Assembly (NCBI GenBank): GCA_965249685.1
Contig: CBDFMN010000003.1
Location: forward strand, 2,356,001 to 2,420,000
Length of the DNA stretch: 64,000 nt
Direction: 5' to 3'
DNA from: RH-AL1 sp965249685
GTDB lineage: Bacteria > Pseudomonadota > Alphaproteobacteria > Rhizobiales > Beijerinckiaceae
A program made the translations under genes and the position numbers. The notes under the pieces are model-generated. The model did no database searches and was not told where the DNA came from. It saw nothing but the letters and a program-made list of their open reading frames with translations. Of this stretch, positions 25,910 through 35,719 are shown one piece after another (within the stretch, counting starts at the first letter, position 1; every line of letters begins with the position of its first letter).

Positions 25910-28750
25910 TCAGGCGCTCTCGACTTGGGCAGGGCGCTCGACGACCTGATCGAGATAGGTCAATCGGGCTTGGCTGGCTTCCGCTGCTTTCGTCCGCGAG
26001 AAGGCGCGGGCAAACTGCGCGAATTGGCTGTTCGGCATCGGCTGGCCAAACAGATAGCCCTGGAACCCGCGGCAACCCTGCCGTTCAAGGAAGGCGCGCT
26101 GTTCGTGTGTTTCAACGCCTTCCGCAATGACCGTCAAACCGAGGGTTTCTCCGAGCGCGATGATGGTTTCGGCGATCGCCGCGTCATTGGGATCGACGAG
26201 GATGTCGCGTACGAAGCTCTTATCGATCTTGAGCTCGTCAATTGGAAGGCGCTTGAGGTAGGACAGGGATGAATATCCGGTGCCGAAATCGTCGAGTGAG
26301 AATCGGATGCCGATCCGCCGAAGGGCGGTCATCTTGCCGATCACTTCCTCGACTTTGGAGATTTCAAAGCTTTCTGTGACCTCGAGTTTAAGGAGTTGCG
26401 GATTGACACCGGTGCGCTCAATCACACTTGCGACCCGCTCGACGAAATTGGGGTCGTGCAGTTGTACGCCGCTGACGTTCACCGAGACCGACAGGTGCGA
26501 GAGCACGCGGTCGTTGGCCCAGTCGGAAAGCTGCCTGCAGGCCGCTTCGAGAATGCCTTCGCCGAGCGCCACCATAAGGCTGGAACTCTCCGCAACCGCG
26601 ATGATCTCCGTCGGAGATACTTTGCTATCGGCGTGCGGCCAGCGCATAAGCGCTTCTGCGCCGGTCAGACCGCCTTCATAGTCCACTTGCGGCTGATAAT
26701 GCAGAACGAAGTTCTTGTCGGCAATGTCTTCTCGCAGCACCGACTCGATCGCCGCGCGGGACTCGACAAGCGTCTGCATCATAGGATCGAAGAAGCGCAC
26801 CGCATTGCGACCGGCGGTCTTGGCCTCGTACATCGCCATGTCGGCCCGCTTCAGTAGGTCATCCATAGTCTGCCCGCCGTCGCAGAATAGCGCGACACCA
26901 ACGCTTGCCGTGCAGCAGAACGAGAAACCTTCGAGGTCCTGCGGTTGACTAAGCGCGAAGATGATATTCTCGGCGATAGCTTTGGCGCGCAGCGCCGCAA
27001 CGCTCACATCCGACGCGCCAAGGTCGGTAAGCAGGACGACGAACTCGTCGCCACCGAACCGCGAAACGGTGTCGCTCTCGCGGACGCAGCCCTTTACACG
27101 CGCTGCGGATTGCTTCAACAACAGATCGCCCTTGTGGTGGCCGAGCGTATCGTTCAGCCGCTTGAAATGATCCAAGTCGATGAACAGCATCGCCGCATAT
27201 TTGCGGGTTTCTTGGCAGATGATTGTCGCGTGGCGCGCCCGCTCAATCAAGATCGCGCGGTTGGGTAGACCCGTCAGCTGATCGTAAAACGCGAGTACAC
27301 GGATCTTTTCCTCAGCCTTCTTACGCTCCGACAGGTCGTAATACGTACCTATGTAATGGGAATGGCTGCCGCCGTCGTCGCAAACGGCCGAGATCGTCAA
27401 CCATCGTTCTACCGAGGCACCGGTTTTGGTGCCCATCGACATGTCGCCCTGCCAATGGCCATCGCGCGCAGTGGCCCGTAGCATATTGAAATATACGGTG
27501 CGGTCCGTCTTCTCGCACTTCAGGATGGCAATCGGCTGGCCGACGAGTTCGGCTGCGTCATAACCGGAAAGCTCGCTGAAAGCGCAATTGACCCGCAGGA
27601 TACGGCGGTTCGCATCCGTGACGACCATGCCTTCCTGCGCCTCGAACGCGGTCGCGGCGATGCGAAGGTCGGCATTAGTCTCCTTGAGAGCATCCGTCTT
27701 GCGGCGCAGGTCGTCCTCGAGTACTTCACGCCTGGCGATCTCTTGCGAAAGTGCCGAATTATGACGCGAGAGCTCGTCGCGCCGGCGATCGGCTTCCGCA
27801 ACATCGCTCTGCAGCTGCAGAGCCCGCCGATGTTGCCACTCAGATCTGAGCGCCATCAGGAACAAAATAATCGGAAACGTGGCCAAGCCAAGCGCGTAAG
27901 CGGGCGAAGCGAAGCGGCCGTAGGCTGCCGTTTCCGATGTCAGCGTCAACAGCGACAACGGCGCGCCCTTGATCCGCGTCCGCAGCGCGAGCATACCGCT
28001 GAGGTCCCCGCCTTCAGTGATGCCGTCGGCCGGCGTCAGCTTGTTGCCCGGCAGCTTGGCGAGCGATCCCTTTTTCAAGACGAGTTGAGATCCTGACCCT
28101 CCGGGAGCGAGCGTGCGATCACCGTCGCCAACGACGAGAAACTCGTGATACCCCCCCCCCGAGTCGCCTTCCTCGATCAGCAATCGCGATAGCGCCCGAA
28201 GGTCGGCGGTCATCACCACTAAGCCGGCGCGCACATCTTTAAAGTAGATAGGCGCGACCACCTGGATCAACCAGCCATTCGCGTCAATCAGCACAGCCGC
28301 TTCTTCGGCCGCAGATTCCTCGATCGCGGAGCTTTCGGTGTTGCCGAAGTGCGCGAGGTCGACCTTCCGTTCATTGATGAAGCTGATGCGTCGCAAGAGG
28401 GTTTCGCCGCGAAGCGTCGTTTGCGCGATCGTTTGCTGAAAGCGTCTTTCGATGGCATCGAGGTTGGCGTTCAACCCATAGCGCGGAGACATGCCAAGCG
28501 CCCGGTTCGAAAGGTAGTCCTCGATCTCGCGGCTGCCGGCGATTTGCGAGGCAAGCTTCTTCTGATCCGACAGAAAGTCCTCGATCACGGCCGCGCGCCG
28601 CACGCTGTCTGCCTGGAGGCGTATGTCGGTGGTGGCGCGCAACTGGAACTGAGTGGAATAAAGACTCCAGCATAGGATGAGCGCGAACAGCAGGAAGATG
28701 CCCGACATAATCAGCGGCCAGTGGAGCAGAAATCGTTGTCGGTCTCGCAT
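25910..28750 (-). CDS. Membrane-bound PAS-GGDEF-EAL protein (c-di-GMP synthesis/breakdown)
   Basis: 946 residues. A membrane helix at about 13-33 and another at 284-302 flank a periplasmic sensor domain (34-283, Cache-like in position). A coiled coil (about 305-362), a PAS domain (363-475), GGDEF (site motif GGDEF at 566-570) and EAL (EAL at 699-701, DDFGTG at 820-825, ending IAEGVET...QGYLFGQP) follow. All key residues are present, so it could make and degrade cyclic di-GMP. It starts 8 bp after an orphan solute-binding protein gene, probably its ligand-sensing partner. A run of ten G (28151-28160) codes for GGG at residues 198-200. Confidence 0.92.
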   Translation of the reverse strand: MRDRQRFLLHWPLIMSGIFLLFALILCWSLYSTQFQLRATTDIRLQADSVRRAAVIEDFLSDQKKLASQIAGSREIEDYLSNRALGMSPRYGLNANLDAIERRFQQTIAQTTLRGETLLRRISFINERKVDLAHFGNTESSAIEESAAEEAAVLIDANGWLIQVVAPIYFKDVRAGLVVMTADLRALSRLLIEEGDSGGGYHEFLVVGDGDRTLAPGGSGSQLVLKKGSLAKLPGNKLTPADGITEGGDLSGMLALRTRIKGAPLSLLTLTSETAAYGRFASPAYALGLATFPIILFLMALRSEWQHRRALQLQSDVAEADRRRDELSRHNSALSQEIARREVLEDDLRRKTDALKETNADLRIAATAFEAQEGMVVTDANRRILRVNCAFSELSGYDAAELVGQPIAILKCEKTDRTVYFNMLRATARDGHWQGDMSMGTKTGASVERWLTISAVCDDGGSHSHYIGTYYDLSERKKAEEKIRVLAFYDQLTGLPNRAILIERARHATIICQETRKYAAMLFIDLDHFKRLNDTLGHHKGDLLLKQSAARVKGCVRESDTVSRFGGDEFVVLLTDLGASDVSVAALRAKAIAENIIFALSQPQDLEGFSFCCTASVGVALFCDGGQTMDDLLKRADMAMYEAKTAGRNAVRFFDPMMQTLVESRAAIESVLREDIADKNFVLHYQPQVDYEGGLTGAEALMRWPHADSKVSPTEIIAVAESSSLMVALGEGILEAACRQLSDWANDRVLSHLSVSVNVSGVQLHDPNFVERVASVIERTGVNPQLLKLEVTESFEISKVEEVIGKMTALRRIGIRFSLDDFGTGYSSLSYLKRLPIDELKIDKSFVRDILVDPNDAAIAETIIALGETLGLTVIAEGVETHEQRAFLERQGCRGFQGYLFGQPMPNSQFAQFARAFSRTKAAEASQARLTYLDQVVERPAQVESA
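28151..28160 (-). repeat. Poly-G(10) tract inside the GGDEF/EAL gene
   Basis: Ten consecutive C on the given strand, ten G in the coding strand, at codons 197-200 of the 946-codon gene. Tracts of this length slip during replication; a change of one base would truncate the protein before its second membrane helix and abolish both catalytic domains. Confidence 0.7.
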
Positions 28751-28758
28751 GGCGGCGG

Positions 28759-29652
28759 TTATGCCTTCTTAGCGAAAAAGTCGGGCAGGAAGCGCCGGAT
28801 ACCCGGATAATATTTGTCCACGAGACGGTCGTATTCGCCGTTCGCCTTGAGGTCGCGCAAATAGTCGTTGTAGGCGTTGCGCAGCTTCAAGGCGTCTTTC
28901 GGAAAGGCTGCGGCAAGCGTCTGCGGCTCCGAGACCGGCCCGAGCACCTTAATCTGCCCTGCCCATTTGCGCAGGTCGAGGATGGCGTCGGGCACGTCAA
29001 GCAGAGTGAGCTGCGCCTCGCTGTCGAGCAGCGCAGGCACCATTTCGTTAAGGTTGGCGCTCTTAGTATAGGCTTTGAGGTCGAGACCAATGCCCGTGAG
29101 ACCGTAGTTGGCTGGGTCGAGGCAGGTGCGCTCCATAACCAGTAAGCTGTGACTTCCGATCAGTTTCGTGGTCGCCTTGATGTCGTCCGTGAGATCGGCA
29201 CCATCGTGGATCGGCTGAAACGGCGCGTTTGAAGGCGCCACCAGGAGAACCTGGGACGGGAACATCGCGTCCGAATAGTTGAGGATCTGCTCGCGCCACG
29301 GCAGGACGGTGAAGCCCGTCGCAATGACGTCGCCTTTGATCACGTAGTTTCCCGTCAGCAAGACTTCGCCGTCCTTGCGAACGGCATCCTTGCCGAGGAG
29401 ATCGCGGATCACGTTATAGAAGTCGGAATAGACGAGCGTGTATTTGACGCCGAGACGGCGGGCGAACCCCTGCATGATTTCGACATCGAAACCGTCGCCC
29501 GATCCAGTCACGAAATTGGCGTAGCGAATGCCGATGTGGCGCAGTTCCCCGCGTGCCTTGATCTCGTCGAGATCCGCGGCCCCGGCGGCGGTCGCGGCGA
29601 GGATGCCCACCAGGCTCGCGAGTACACACTTCAAGATCCATGAAAATTTCAT
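28759..29652 (-). CDS. Periplasmic amino-acid-type solute-binding protein (family 3), orphan
   Basis: 297 residues from the ATG at 29652, which gives a clean signal peptide (MKFSWILKCVLASLVGILAA, cleaved near AGAADL). The mature protein has the family 3 bilobal pattern: LRHIGIRYANFVTGSGDGFD, VEIMQGFARRLGVKYTLVY, ILNYSDAMFPSQVLLVAP, and the closing RNAYNDYLRDLKANGEYD. There are no permease or ATPase genes nearby. Its stop lies 8 bp before the GGDEF/EAL gene, so it more likely feeds a sensor than a transporter. A start 45 bp upstream would spoil the signal peptide. Confidence 0.85.
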   Translation of the reverse strand: MKFSWILKCVLASLVGILAATAAGAADLDEIKARGELRHIGIRYANFVTGSGDGFDVEIMQGFARRLGVKYTLVYSDFYNVIRDLLGKDAVRKDGEVLLTGNYVIKGDVIATGFTVLPWREQILNYSDAMFPSQVLLVAPSNAPFQPIHDGADLTDDIKATTKLIGSHSLLVMERTCLDPANYGLTGIGLDLKAYTKSANLNEMVPALLDSEAQLTLLDVPDAILDLRKWAGQIKVLGPVSEPQTLAAAFPKDALKLRNAYNDYLRDLKANGEYDRLVDKYYPGIRRFLPDFFAKKA

Positions 29653-30105
29653 GCGTCGGATCCATGCGTTACCTGGCGGCAACATTGGCCGTCGCATAAC
29701 CTATGCTTTAGGCACTTCTTATAAACGATTAACTTTGAGCAGCCGCTATGAAGTTCGCAGCGTCATTGCCGGTCGTGACTAACAAATGTTTGACGGACGC
29801 TCCAGTCATGCCCAAGTCGAACCATGCGAGGGGCGGCCGAATTACAACTCAATATCTGCTCAAATTGCGCGATTTTATTTCACGTTACCAAAAGCTGAGG
29901 TCGGCACATTCATCGTCGCGCCTCCAATAGTGCCGGCGCAACATCATGGATACCGTATGAAGTTCGCCCTGCATATCTCGCGACGCGAGCACATTCTCTC
30001 GATGCTGCAGAGTAGTCTGACCGGGCTCGCAGTAACTTTTATCTCGATTTCCGTCATGGCAGTTGTGCGTTCGGGGCTCCTCATGGCGGAATAAGGTGTT
30101 ACCCT
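29653..30105. other. Intergenic region before the IS630 element
   Basis: About 450 bp with noticeably more A+T than the surroundings. It should carry the promoter of the solute-binding protein gene. A 45-codon ORF at 29957-30094 has a plausible hydrophobic stretch but nothing else in favour; I do not call it a gene. Confidence 0.4.
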
Positions 30106-31255
30106 TCACCTGAATCTAAGTTCGTGGCATAGGGTCTGCTCTGTTTTCTGGCAAAAGCGTTTCACCGAGGCGAGGATCTCGTCGGCGGATTTCGTCCATC
30201 GATACGGCTTGGGCGCTTCGTTGTGGCGCTCGATGAAGCTGCGACTGTCGGCTTCCAGCTGCGCGGTGGAGGTGTGAACGCCGCGACGAAGCTGCTTGCG
30301 GGTCAACTCGGCGAACCAGCGTTCGACCTGATTGATCCACGACGCCGATGTTGGGGTAAAATGGACGCGGTCGTGCGGCCGACGCGCCAGCCAGGATCGG
30401 ATCGAACTGGTTTTGTGGGTCGCGTCATTACCCATGATGATGTGAACGTCGAGGTCTGCTGGCACCCGAGCATCGATCTGCTTTAGGAAGTCCAAGAACT
30501 CGGCCGCGCGATGGCGCTTGTAGCATTTGCCGATCCCAAAGCCCGAGGCGACGTCGAGCGCTGCAAAAAGCGAGGTCGTTCCGTGCCAGACATAGGAGGG
30601 GGTACGCTGTTCGGGAATGCCCGGCATCATCGGCGGAACCGGCTGCTCGCAGTCAAGCGCTTGGATCTGGCTCTTTTCATCGACGCCGAGCACCAGCGCT
30701 CTATTAGGTGGCGAGAGGTAAAGCCCGACGATGTCACGCGCCTTATCGACGAACATCGAATCACTCGAGAGCTTGAACGTCTCCGCGCGATGCTGCCGCA
30801 GCCCGAAGGTATTCCCGATTCAACGGAACGTCGTATGGGAGAAGCCGGTCGCGCCGGCTATAGAGCCGATCGACCAAGGCGTTGCGTTACTTGGCGTTGC
30901 GCGCAACGTCCGCTCGATCACGGCAGCAACCTGATCATCATCGATGGACCGCGGTCGACCTGGCCGCGCCTCGTCGAGTAGCCCCTCGACCCGATCTTTG
31001 AGAAAGCGACGCTGCCATATGCCGAATGTGTGTTCGTCCACGCCCAACTCAGATGCAACGACCTTGCTCGCGATGCCATCCGCGCAGCGCAGGATGATCC
31101 GGCACCTCTCCGACAACGAGCGCGCCACACGACCCCCCGCACCTGGCGCTCCAGGTAGCGTGTTCTTCCTTCGTCAAAATCAAACAGGCTATGCGACGAC
31201 CGATCGCGTTCGCTATGCTGTACTCTCCGAGCAACATGACGATAATACAATCCAC
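30106..31255 (-). pseudogene. IS630-family transposase, decayed
   Basis: Read in reverse, the family start (GRRIACLILTKEEHAT) and the helix-turn-helix part (RSLSERCRIILRCADGIASK) lie in different frames near 31130-31160. The second part stops at a TGA after GFSHTTFR where an Arg codon is expected (CGA to TGA), then continues in frame as IGNTFGLRQHRAETFKLS to the end at 30106. The second catalytic Asp, normally in a xDNxxxHK motif, is Gly (IIMGNDATHKT). The last Glu (SWINQVERWF) is kept. At least three independent lesions make it non-functional. The ends of the element were not resolved. Confidence 0.85.
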
Positions 31256-31473
31256 CTTGCTTCAGTTCGAGGCGCTAGACTAGGAACGGATGCTTAGTCT
31301 ATCGACCAAAATGCACGAGTTGTTGTTCATACCCGGTGTGCAATCATCAAGAACCGTCGCTAGCCCAACGATATCCCCGCGTCGTATGTGTCCGAGACTT
31401 TCTTCCGAGCCAACATGATCGTTTTTGATCGCAGGGTTCGGCGATCCCGCGCGTCGGGGAGCCGCCGGATCGC

Positions 31474-32538
31474 TCAACCATCCCGCCCGGCGCTGACTTG
31501 GCCCCATAGCTCTATTGGGCCCAGGCGATCGGCGCTCATCGCCGACATCATCCAGCCCGGATATTCGGGAGGCAGCGCGCTGACCGTGTCAAGCCGGCCG
31601 AGTTCCTCCGTGGTCAGGGTGAGATCGGCGGCCGCCAGATTGTCGTCGAGTTGATCGCGGCGCTTGGCGCCGACGATCACGGCGGTGACGGCGGCCTTGC
31701 TCAACAGCCAGGCGAGCGCGACGCGGGCCGGGGTGCAATCGTGCGCGGTGGCGATCGGGGCCAGCACGTCGACCACCTGCCACGCGCGTTCCTTGTCGAC
31801 GATCGGAAAGTCGAAGCTCGACCGGCGCGCGCCTTCCGGTGTCCGGTTATCGCGGCTGAACCGCCCGGCAAGGAGACCGCCGGCGAGCGGGCTCCAGACC
31901 AGCAGCCCGACCCGCTCGGCGGTCAGACAGGGAATGACCTCCCGCTCGAGGTCGCGGCCCGCGAGCGAGTAATAGGCCTGGAGCGAACTGAACCTTGCGT
32001 AATTCCGCCGTTCGCAGATGCCTGACGCGGTGGCGACCCGCCACGCTGGCCAGTTCGAGCAGCCGATGTAGCGCACCTTGCCCTGGCGGACGAGGTCGTC
32101 GAGTGCGCGCAGCGTCTCGTCGAGCGGCGTCACCATGTCGTTCTGGTGGATTTGATAGAGATCGATGTAGTCGGTCTGCAACCGTCGGAGGCTGGCCTCG
32201 ACGGCATCGACGATGTGGCCACGCGACGCGCCGACGTGGTTGCGACCCGGGCCCATCCGCATATAGCCCTTGGTCGCAAGGACGACGTCGTTGCGGGCGA
32301 TGGCGAGATTGCGGAACGATTGACCGAGCATCGTCTCGCTCTCGCCTTGCGAATAGACGTCGGCGGTGTCAAAGAAGTTGATCCCGCCAGCGATGCTCGC
32401 CTGCACAAGCGCATCGGCACCGGCCTGATCGACATTGCCGATATGGGCATAGACGCCCTTGCCACCGCTGAACGTCATCGTGCCGAGGCACAGGCGGGAG
32501 ACGAGCACCCCGGTGTCGCCGAGAGTTCGATAATCCAT
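31474..32538 (-). CDS. Aldo/keto reductase
   Basis: 354 residues, full AKR length. The catalytic tetrad is D57, Y62 (FFDTADVYSQG), K90 (VVLATKGYMR) and H131 (LYQIHQND). The cofactor end has IVGAKRRDQLDDNL. It lies 31 bp after the SDR gene and has a GAGGAAG ribosome binding site, so both are probably transcribed together under the divergent AraC regulator. Substrate is unknown; YghZ- or general NADPH-dependent aldehyde reductases are similar. Confidence 0.92.
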   Translation of the reverse strand: MDYRTLGDTGVLVSRLCLGTMTFSGGKGVYAHIGNVDQAGADALVQASIAGGINFFDTADVYSQGESETMLGQSFRNLAIARNDVVLATKGYMRMGPGRNHVGASRGHIVDAVEASLRRLQTDYIDLYQIHQNDMVTPLDETLRALDDLVRQGKVRYIGCSNWPAWRVATASGICERRNYARFSSLQAYYSLAGRDLEREVIPCLTAERVGLLVWSPLAGGLLAGRFSRDNRTPEGARRSSFDFPIVDKERAWQVVDVLAPIATAHDCTPARVALAWLLSKAAVTAVIVGAKRRDQLDDNLAAADLTLTTEELGRLDTVSALPPEYPGWMMSAMSADRLGPIELWGQVSAGRDG

Positions 32539-32569
32539 GTTCGCTTCCTCGCGAATGAGAAGGGCGGCC

Positions 32570-33427
32570 TCAGGCCGCCGGTTTCGGGAAATCGGCGCTC
32601 AAGGTCAGGGCGGCCCACGCGTCGAAGTTGGCACGCAGAGCGTCGAGTCGCTTCCGCGCGATGTCGAGCGCCGGCGCGCCGAGCAGCAGGCGAAGCGGCG
32701 CGTTTTCCGTCTCGACCGCGGCGATGATGGCGGCGGCGGCACGGACCGGATCGCCCGGCTGCGCGCCCGAGCTGGCACGCGTAGTTTGGCGGCGCTTTCC
32801 CGCGGTCTCGGCATAGTCGGAGATCACCGTCGCCGACTCGCTCATCGATCGGCCGGCCCAGTCGGTCCGGAACGCCCCGGGTTCGACGATCAAGACCTTG
32901 ATCCCCAGTGGCGCCACCTCCATCGCAAGCGATTCCGATAGCGCTTCGACGGCGAACTTGGTGGCGTGATAATAGCCGGTGGCCGGGAAGGCGACCAGAC
33001 CTCCCAGCGACGACAGGTTGACGACGTGCCCGCTTCGACGCGCCCGCATCCCGGGCAGCACCGCCTTGGTCACGGCGAGCAGCCCAAACACATTGGTCTC
33101 GAACTGCGCGCGGACATCGGCGTCCGCACCTTCCTCAATCGCCGCCAGATAGCCGTAACCGGCGTTGTTGACCAGGACGTCGATGCGGCCGAACCGTGCC
33201 CGAGCCTCTGTCGTTGCCCGCGCGACCGAAGTGGCGTCGGTAACATCGAGCGCGAGCGCCAGCGCCCGGTCGCCATGCGCGTCAATGAGATCGGTCAAGG
33301 TTTCGGGGTTGCGCGCGGTCAGCACGGCGCGCCAGCCGCGCTCGAGAACAGCCGTCGCCAAGGCCCGGCCGAGCCCGCTCGAGCTGCCTGTGATGAACCA
33401 GATGAGTGTGTCGTTCATGAGAGGCAT
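32570..33427 (-). CDS. SDR family oxidoreductase
   Basis: 285 residues with TGSSSGLG 13-20, NNAG 87-90, S140 and Y153/K157 (YHATK). The C-terminal half continues with VLIVEPGAFRTDWAGR, typical of the longer classical SDRs found beside AraC regulators. An ATG nine bases downstream (33418) is an alternative start. First gene of the SDR-AKR pair; divergent from the AraC gene across about 190 bp that should hold both promoters. Confidence 0.9.
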   Translation of the reverse strand: MPLMNDTLIWFITGSSSGLGRALATAVLERGWRAVLTARNPETLTDLIDAHGDRALALALDVTDATSVARATTEARARFGRIDVLVNNAGYGYLAAIEEGADADVRAQFETNVFGLLAVTKAVLPGMRARRSGHVVNLSSLGGLVAFPATGYYHATKFAVEALSESLAMEVAPLGIKVLIVEPGAFRTDWAGRSMSESATVISDYAETAGKRRQTTRASSGAQPGDPVRAAAAIIAAVETENAPLRLLLGAPALDIARKRLDALRANFDAWAALTLSADFPKPAA

Positions 33428-33616
33428 CCGTTCAGGGGCGGGGCAGCGGCGCTAACCGGGGGGAGAAGGGGAGCGTCGCTTCGATCCGGAGATAACGACA
33501 GCGGGCCGGCGCGGCATCGAGGGATGCTGCCAGTTCTTTGCACGATCGTGCCAAATCGCTAGGCTGCCGCCTTGTTCGGGCATTTGCGCCGCGCGTTTTC
33601 AGAAAGGGATACAACG

Positions 33617-34513
33617 ATGCGGCAGAACATGGATCGGATCTGCGATTCGATTACGCGCCACGGCCGTCCCGGCCGGCAGGCCACCGCGATAGCCGGGCTG
33701 ACCCTGTATTGCGCCCAGCACGCCAACAAGCCGGTCAATACGATCTATCGACCGACGTTGTGTATCGTAGCGCAGGGTCGCAAGCAGGTGGTGCTCGGCG
33801 ACAGGATCCTCGCCTACGACGCCAGCAAGTACCTGGTCGTGACGGTCGACCTTCCCGTCAGCGGCTGCATCGTCGAGGCCAGCCCAGCCGTACCCTATTT
33901 GGGCGCGTCCTTCGACCTCGACCCGGCGCGGCTCGCCGACCTTCTGCTCAACCTGCCGCCAGCCTCGTCGTCTCAAGAGCGTCGGCCGGCCGCAATGGCG
34001 GTGAGCGCGCTCGGAGAAGAACTGCTCGATCCACTCGCCCGTCTTTTGGCGATGCTCGACCGCCCGGACGACATCACCGTCATGGTCCCGTTGATCGAAC
34101 GAGAGATCTACTATCGACTGTTGCAGGGCGAACAAGGCGCACTGTTGCGCCAAGTCGCGACCGCCGGGAGCCACCTATCCCAGATCGCCCGCGCAATCGA
34201 CTGGATCAGGGAGAACTACACCGAGCCGGCACGTATCGAGGATTTAGCCGCGCACGCGGGCATGAGCCTCAGCTCGTTCCACCGCCACTTCAAGGCCATT
34301 ACCACGATGAGCCCGCTGCAATACCGGACACAGTTCCGCTTGCAAGAAGCCCGGCGCCTTATGCTCGTCGATGAGTTGAAGGCAGGCACCGTCGCGTTCA
34401 ACGTCGGCTACGACAACCCGTCCCAGTTCAGCCGGGAGTACCGCCGCATGTTCGGACTGCCACCAGCCGCCGACGCCGCGCGCCTGCGCCGCGCCGAGGC
34501 GGCCGGGTCCTGA
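33617..34513 (+). CDS. AraC family transcriptional regulator
   Basis: 298 residues from the ATG at 33617, chosen for its AGAAAGGG ribosome binding site; a longer frame begins at 33572. The N-terminal half is the AraC_N cupin-like domain (RPTLCIVAQGRKQVVLGD, LVVTVDLPVSG). Two helix-turn-helix motifs follow (IEDLAAHAGMSLSSFHRHFK and VAFNVGYDNPSQFSREYRR). This AraC type usually stands divergent to the SDR/AKR genes it controls, as here; the inducer is unknown. Confidence 0.92.
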   Translation: MRQNMDRICDSITRHGRPGRQATAIAGLTLYCAQHANKPVNTIYRPTLCIVAQGRKQVVLGDRILAYDASKYLVVTVDLPVSGCIVEASPAVPYLGASFDLDPARLADLLLNLPPASSSQERRPAAMAVSALGEELLDPLARLLAMLDRPDDITVMVPLIEREIYYRLLQGEQGALLRQVATAGSHLSQIARAIDWIRENYTEPARIEDLAAHAGMSLSSFHRHFKAITTMSPLQYRTQFRLQEARRLMLVDELKAGTVAFNVGYDNPSQFSREYRRMFGLPPAADAARLRRAEAAGS

Positions 34514-34855
34514 CACTGAGACCCGCTAACTTGGTTCGGAATAAATCATATTGCCGGGCACGAAGACATTGATGCCGGCGACCAAGCTCAGGTTGATGAT
34601 ACCCGCTCTGCTGCGCGCGGAAGCACGGCACCGCCGCTGCGATCCGCCTCCTTCCGACGACACCTGCACGATGCGTCCTCCGCCTTGCCGCCTGAGGTGC
34701 GGCCGCTTGCACGGATAAGCTGGATCGAGCCCACAGCAGTTCAGGGGCTTGATCGTCGTGTCCGGATTTGCGGTCTTAATGTCCTTTCCGCCATACTCGA
34801 TCGGACGCAACGTAGATTGCCCGAATCGGAACCTTGTAAGTCGAAGGACGGAGCT
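34514..34855 (-). other. Gap with a possible SDR relic
   Basis: About 340 bp without an intact gene. The reverse strand at about 34640-34710 encodes LRRQGGGRIVQVSSEGG, the beta5/catalytic-serine stretch of a short-chain dehydrogenase, with no family sequence on either side. It may be the last trace of an SDR gene or chance. Confidence 0.3.
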
Positions 34856-35467
34856 ATGCAGCACCCCGACACTGAAGTGTGCGTCGCCGCGATGGAGCTA
34901 GCACGCGACCACTCTCCCCCGTTCCTGTTCAACCACGTGATGCGCACCTTCGCCTTCGGGCACAACGCCGGAGCGATGCAAGGCGCGCAGTACGATCAGG
35001 AGATGCTTTTTCTCGGCTCGATGCTGCATGACCTCGGCCTCGTGGAAAAGTTCGTCGGCGAAGACCGCTTCGAGATCGACGGTGCTGACGCCGCCGCCGA
35101 CTTCCTATCGAAGAACGGGTACTCCGACCGAAAGATCGCGGTCATCTGGGACGCGATAGCGCTCCACACAACGCTCGGCGTGTCGCAGCGAAAACAGCCG
35201 GAGATCGCGCTCCTTCAGGTCGGCGCCGGCATCGACGTAGGAGCCATCCCGCGATCGCTCGTGACGCCCGAAAGCGTAGAGATCATCCTCGCCGAGTATC
35301 CACGGCTCGGCTTTAAGAAGGCTTTCCTGGAGGCCATGGGCACCGTGATCCGGCGCAAGCCCATGACCGGCGCGATAAACCTCATGGGCGACGTCGGCCG
35401 GGAGCGGGAGCAATTGCCGATTCCCAGCTTCTGCGATGTGGTCATGCATGCCGAATTCGATGAATAG
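34856..35467 (+). CDS. HD domain-containing metal-dependent hydrolase (cyanamide hydratase-like)
   Basis: 203 residues from the ATG at 34856, with GGACGGAG upstream. HD motifs are H27/R30 (FNHVMRTFAFG), H58-D59 (MLHDLGL) and a later IALHTTLG. The N-terminal layout and length resemble the cyanamide hydratase/HD hydrolase group, which acts on small nitriles or phosphoesters with bound metal. No operon partner is evident. Confidence 0.85.
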   Translation: MQHPDTEVCVAAMELARDHSPPFLFNHVMRTFAFGHNAGAMQGAQYDQEMLFLGSMLHDLGLVEKFVGEDRFEIDGADAAADFLSKNGYSDRKIAVIWDAIALHTTLGVSQRKQPEIALLQVGAGIDVGAIPRSLVTPESVEIILAEYPRLGFKKAFLEAMGTVIRRKPMTGAINLMGDVGREREQLPIPSFCDVVMHAEFDE

Positions 35468-35719
35468 GTCGAGCGGCTCGCAATGTTGTTGCACTGACCT
35501 GCAGTAAAAGGCTGGACGCGCGGAAGAATCATTATCGTGCATCCGTCGCACCGATCATGGCTTACTCATCACCCAACGTTCGCCTGCCGCCTCGATCTCA
35601 TAAGCGCCGTGATTCGAGAACAGCTCTTTGATGCAGTTCCGGGATCAGCGCCGTAGGCTTTGGTGTTGGATGACAGGGTTAGCAGGAGTAACCGCGGCTC
35701 AACTACCAATGTTCTACGT

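Noticed and set aside
29957..30094. 45-codon ORF with a hydrophobic segment
   Set aside because: No ribosome binding site, no recognisable relatives, and it ends at the IS630 border.
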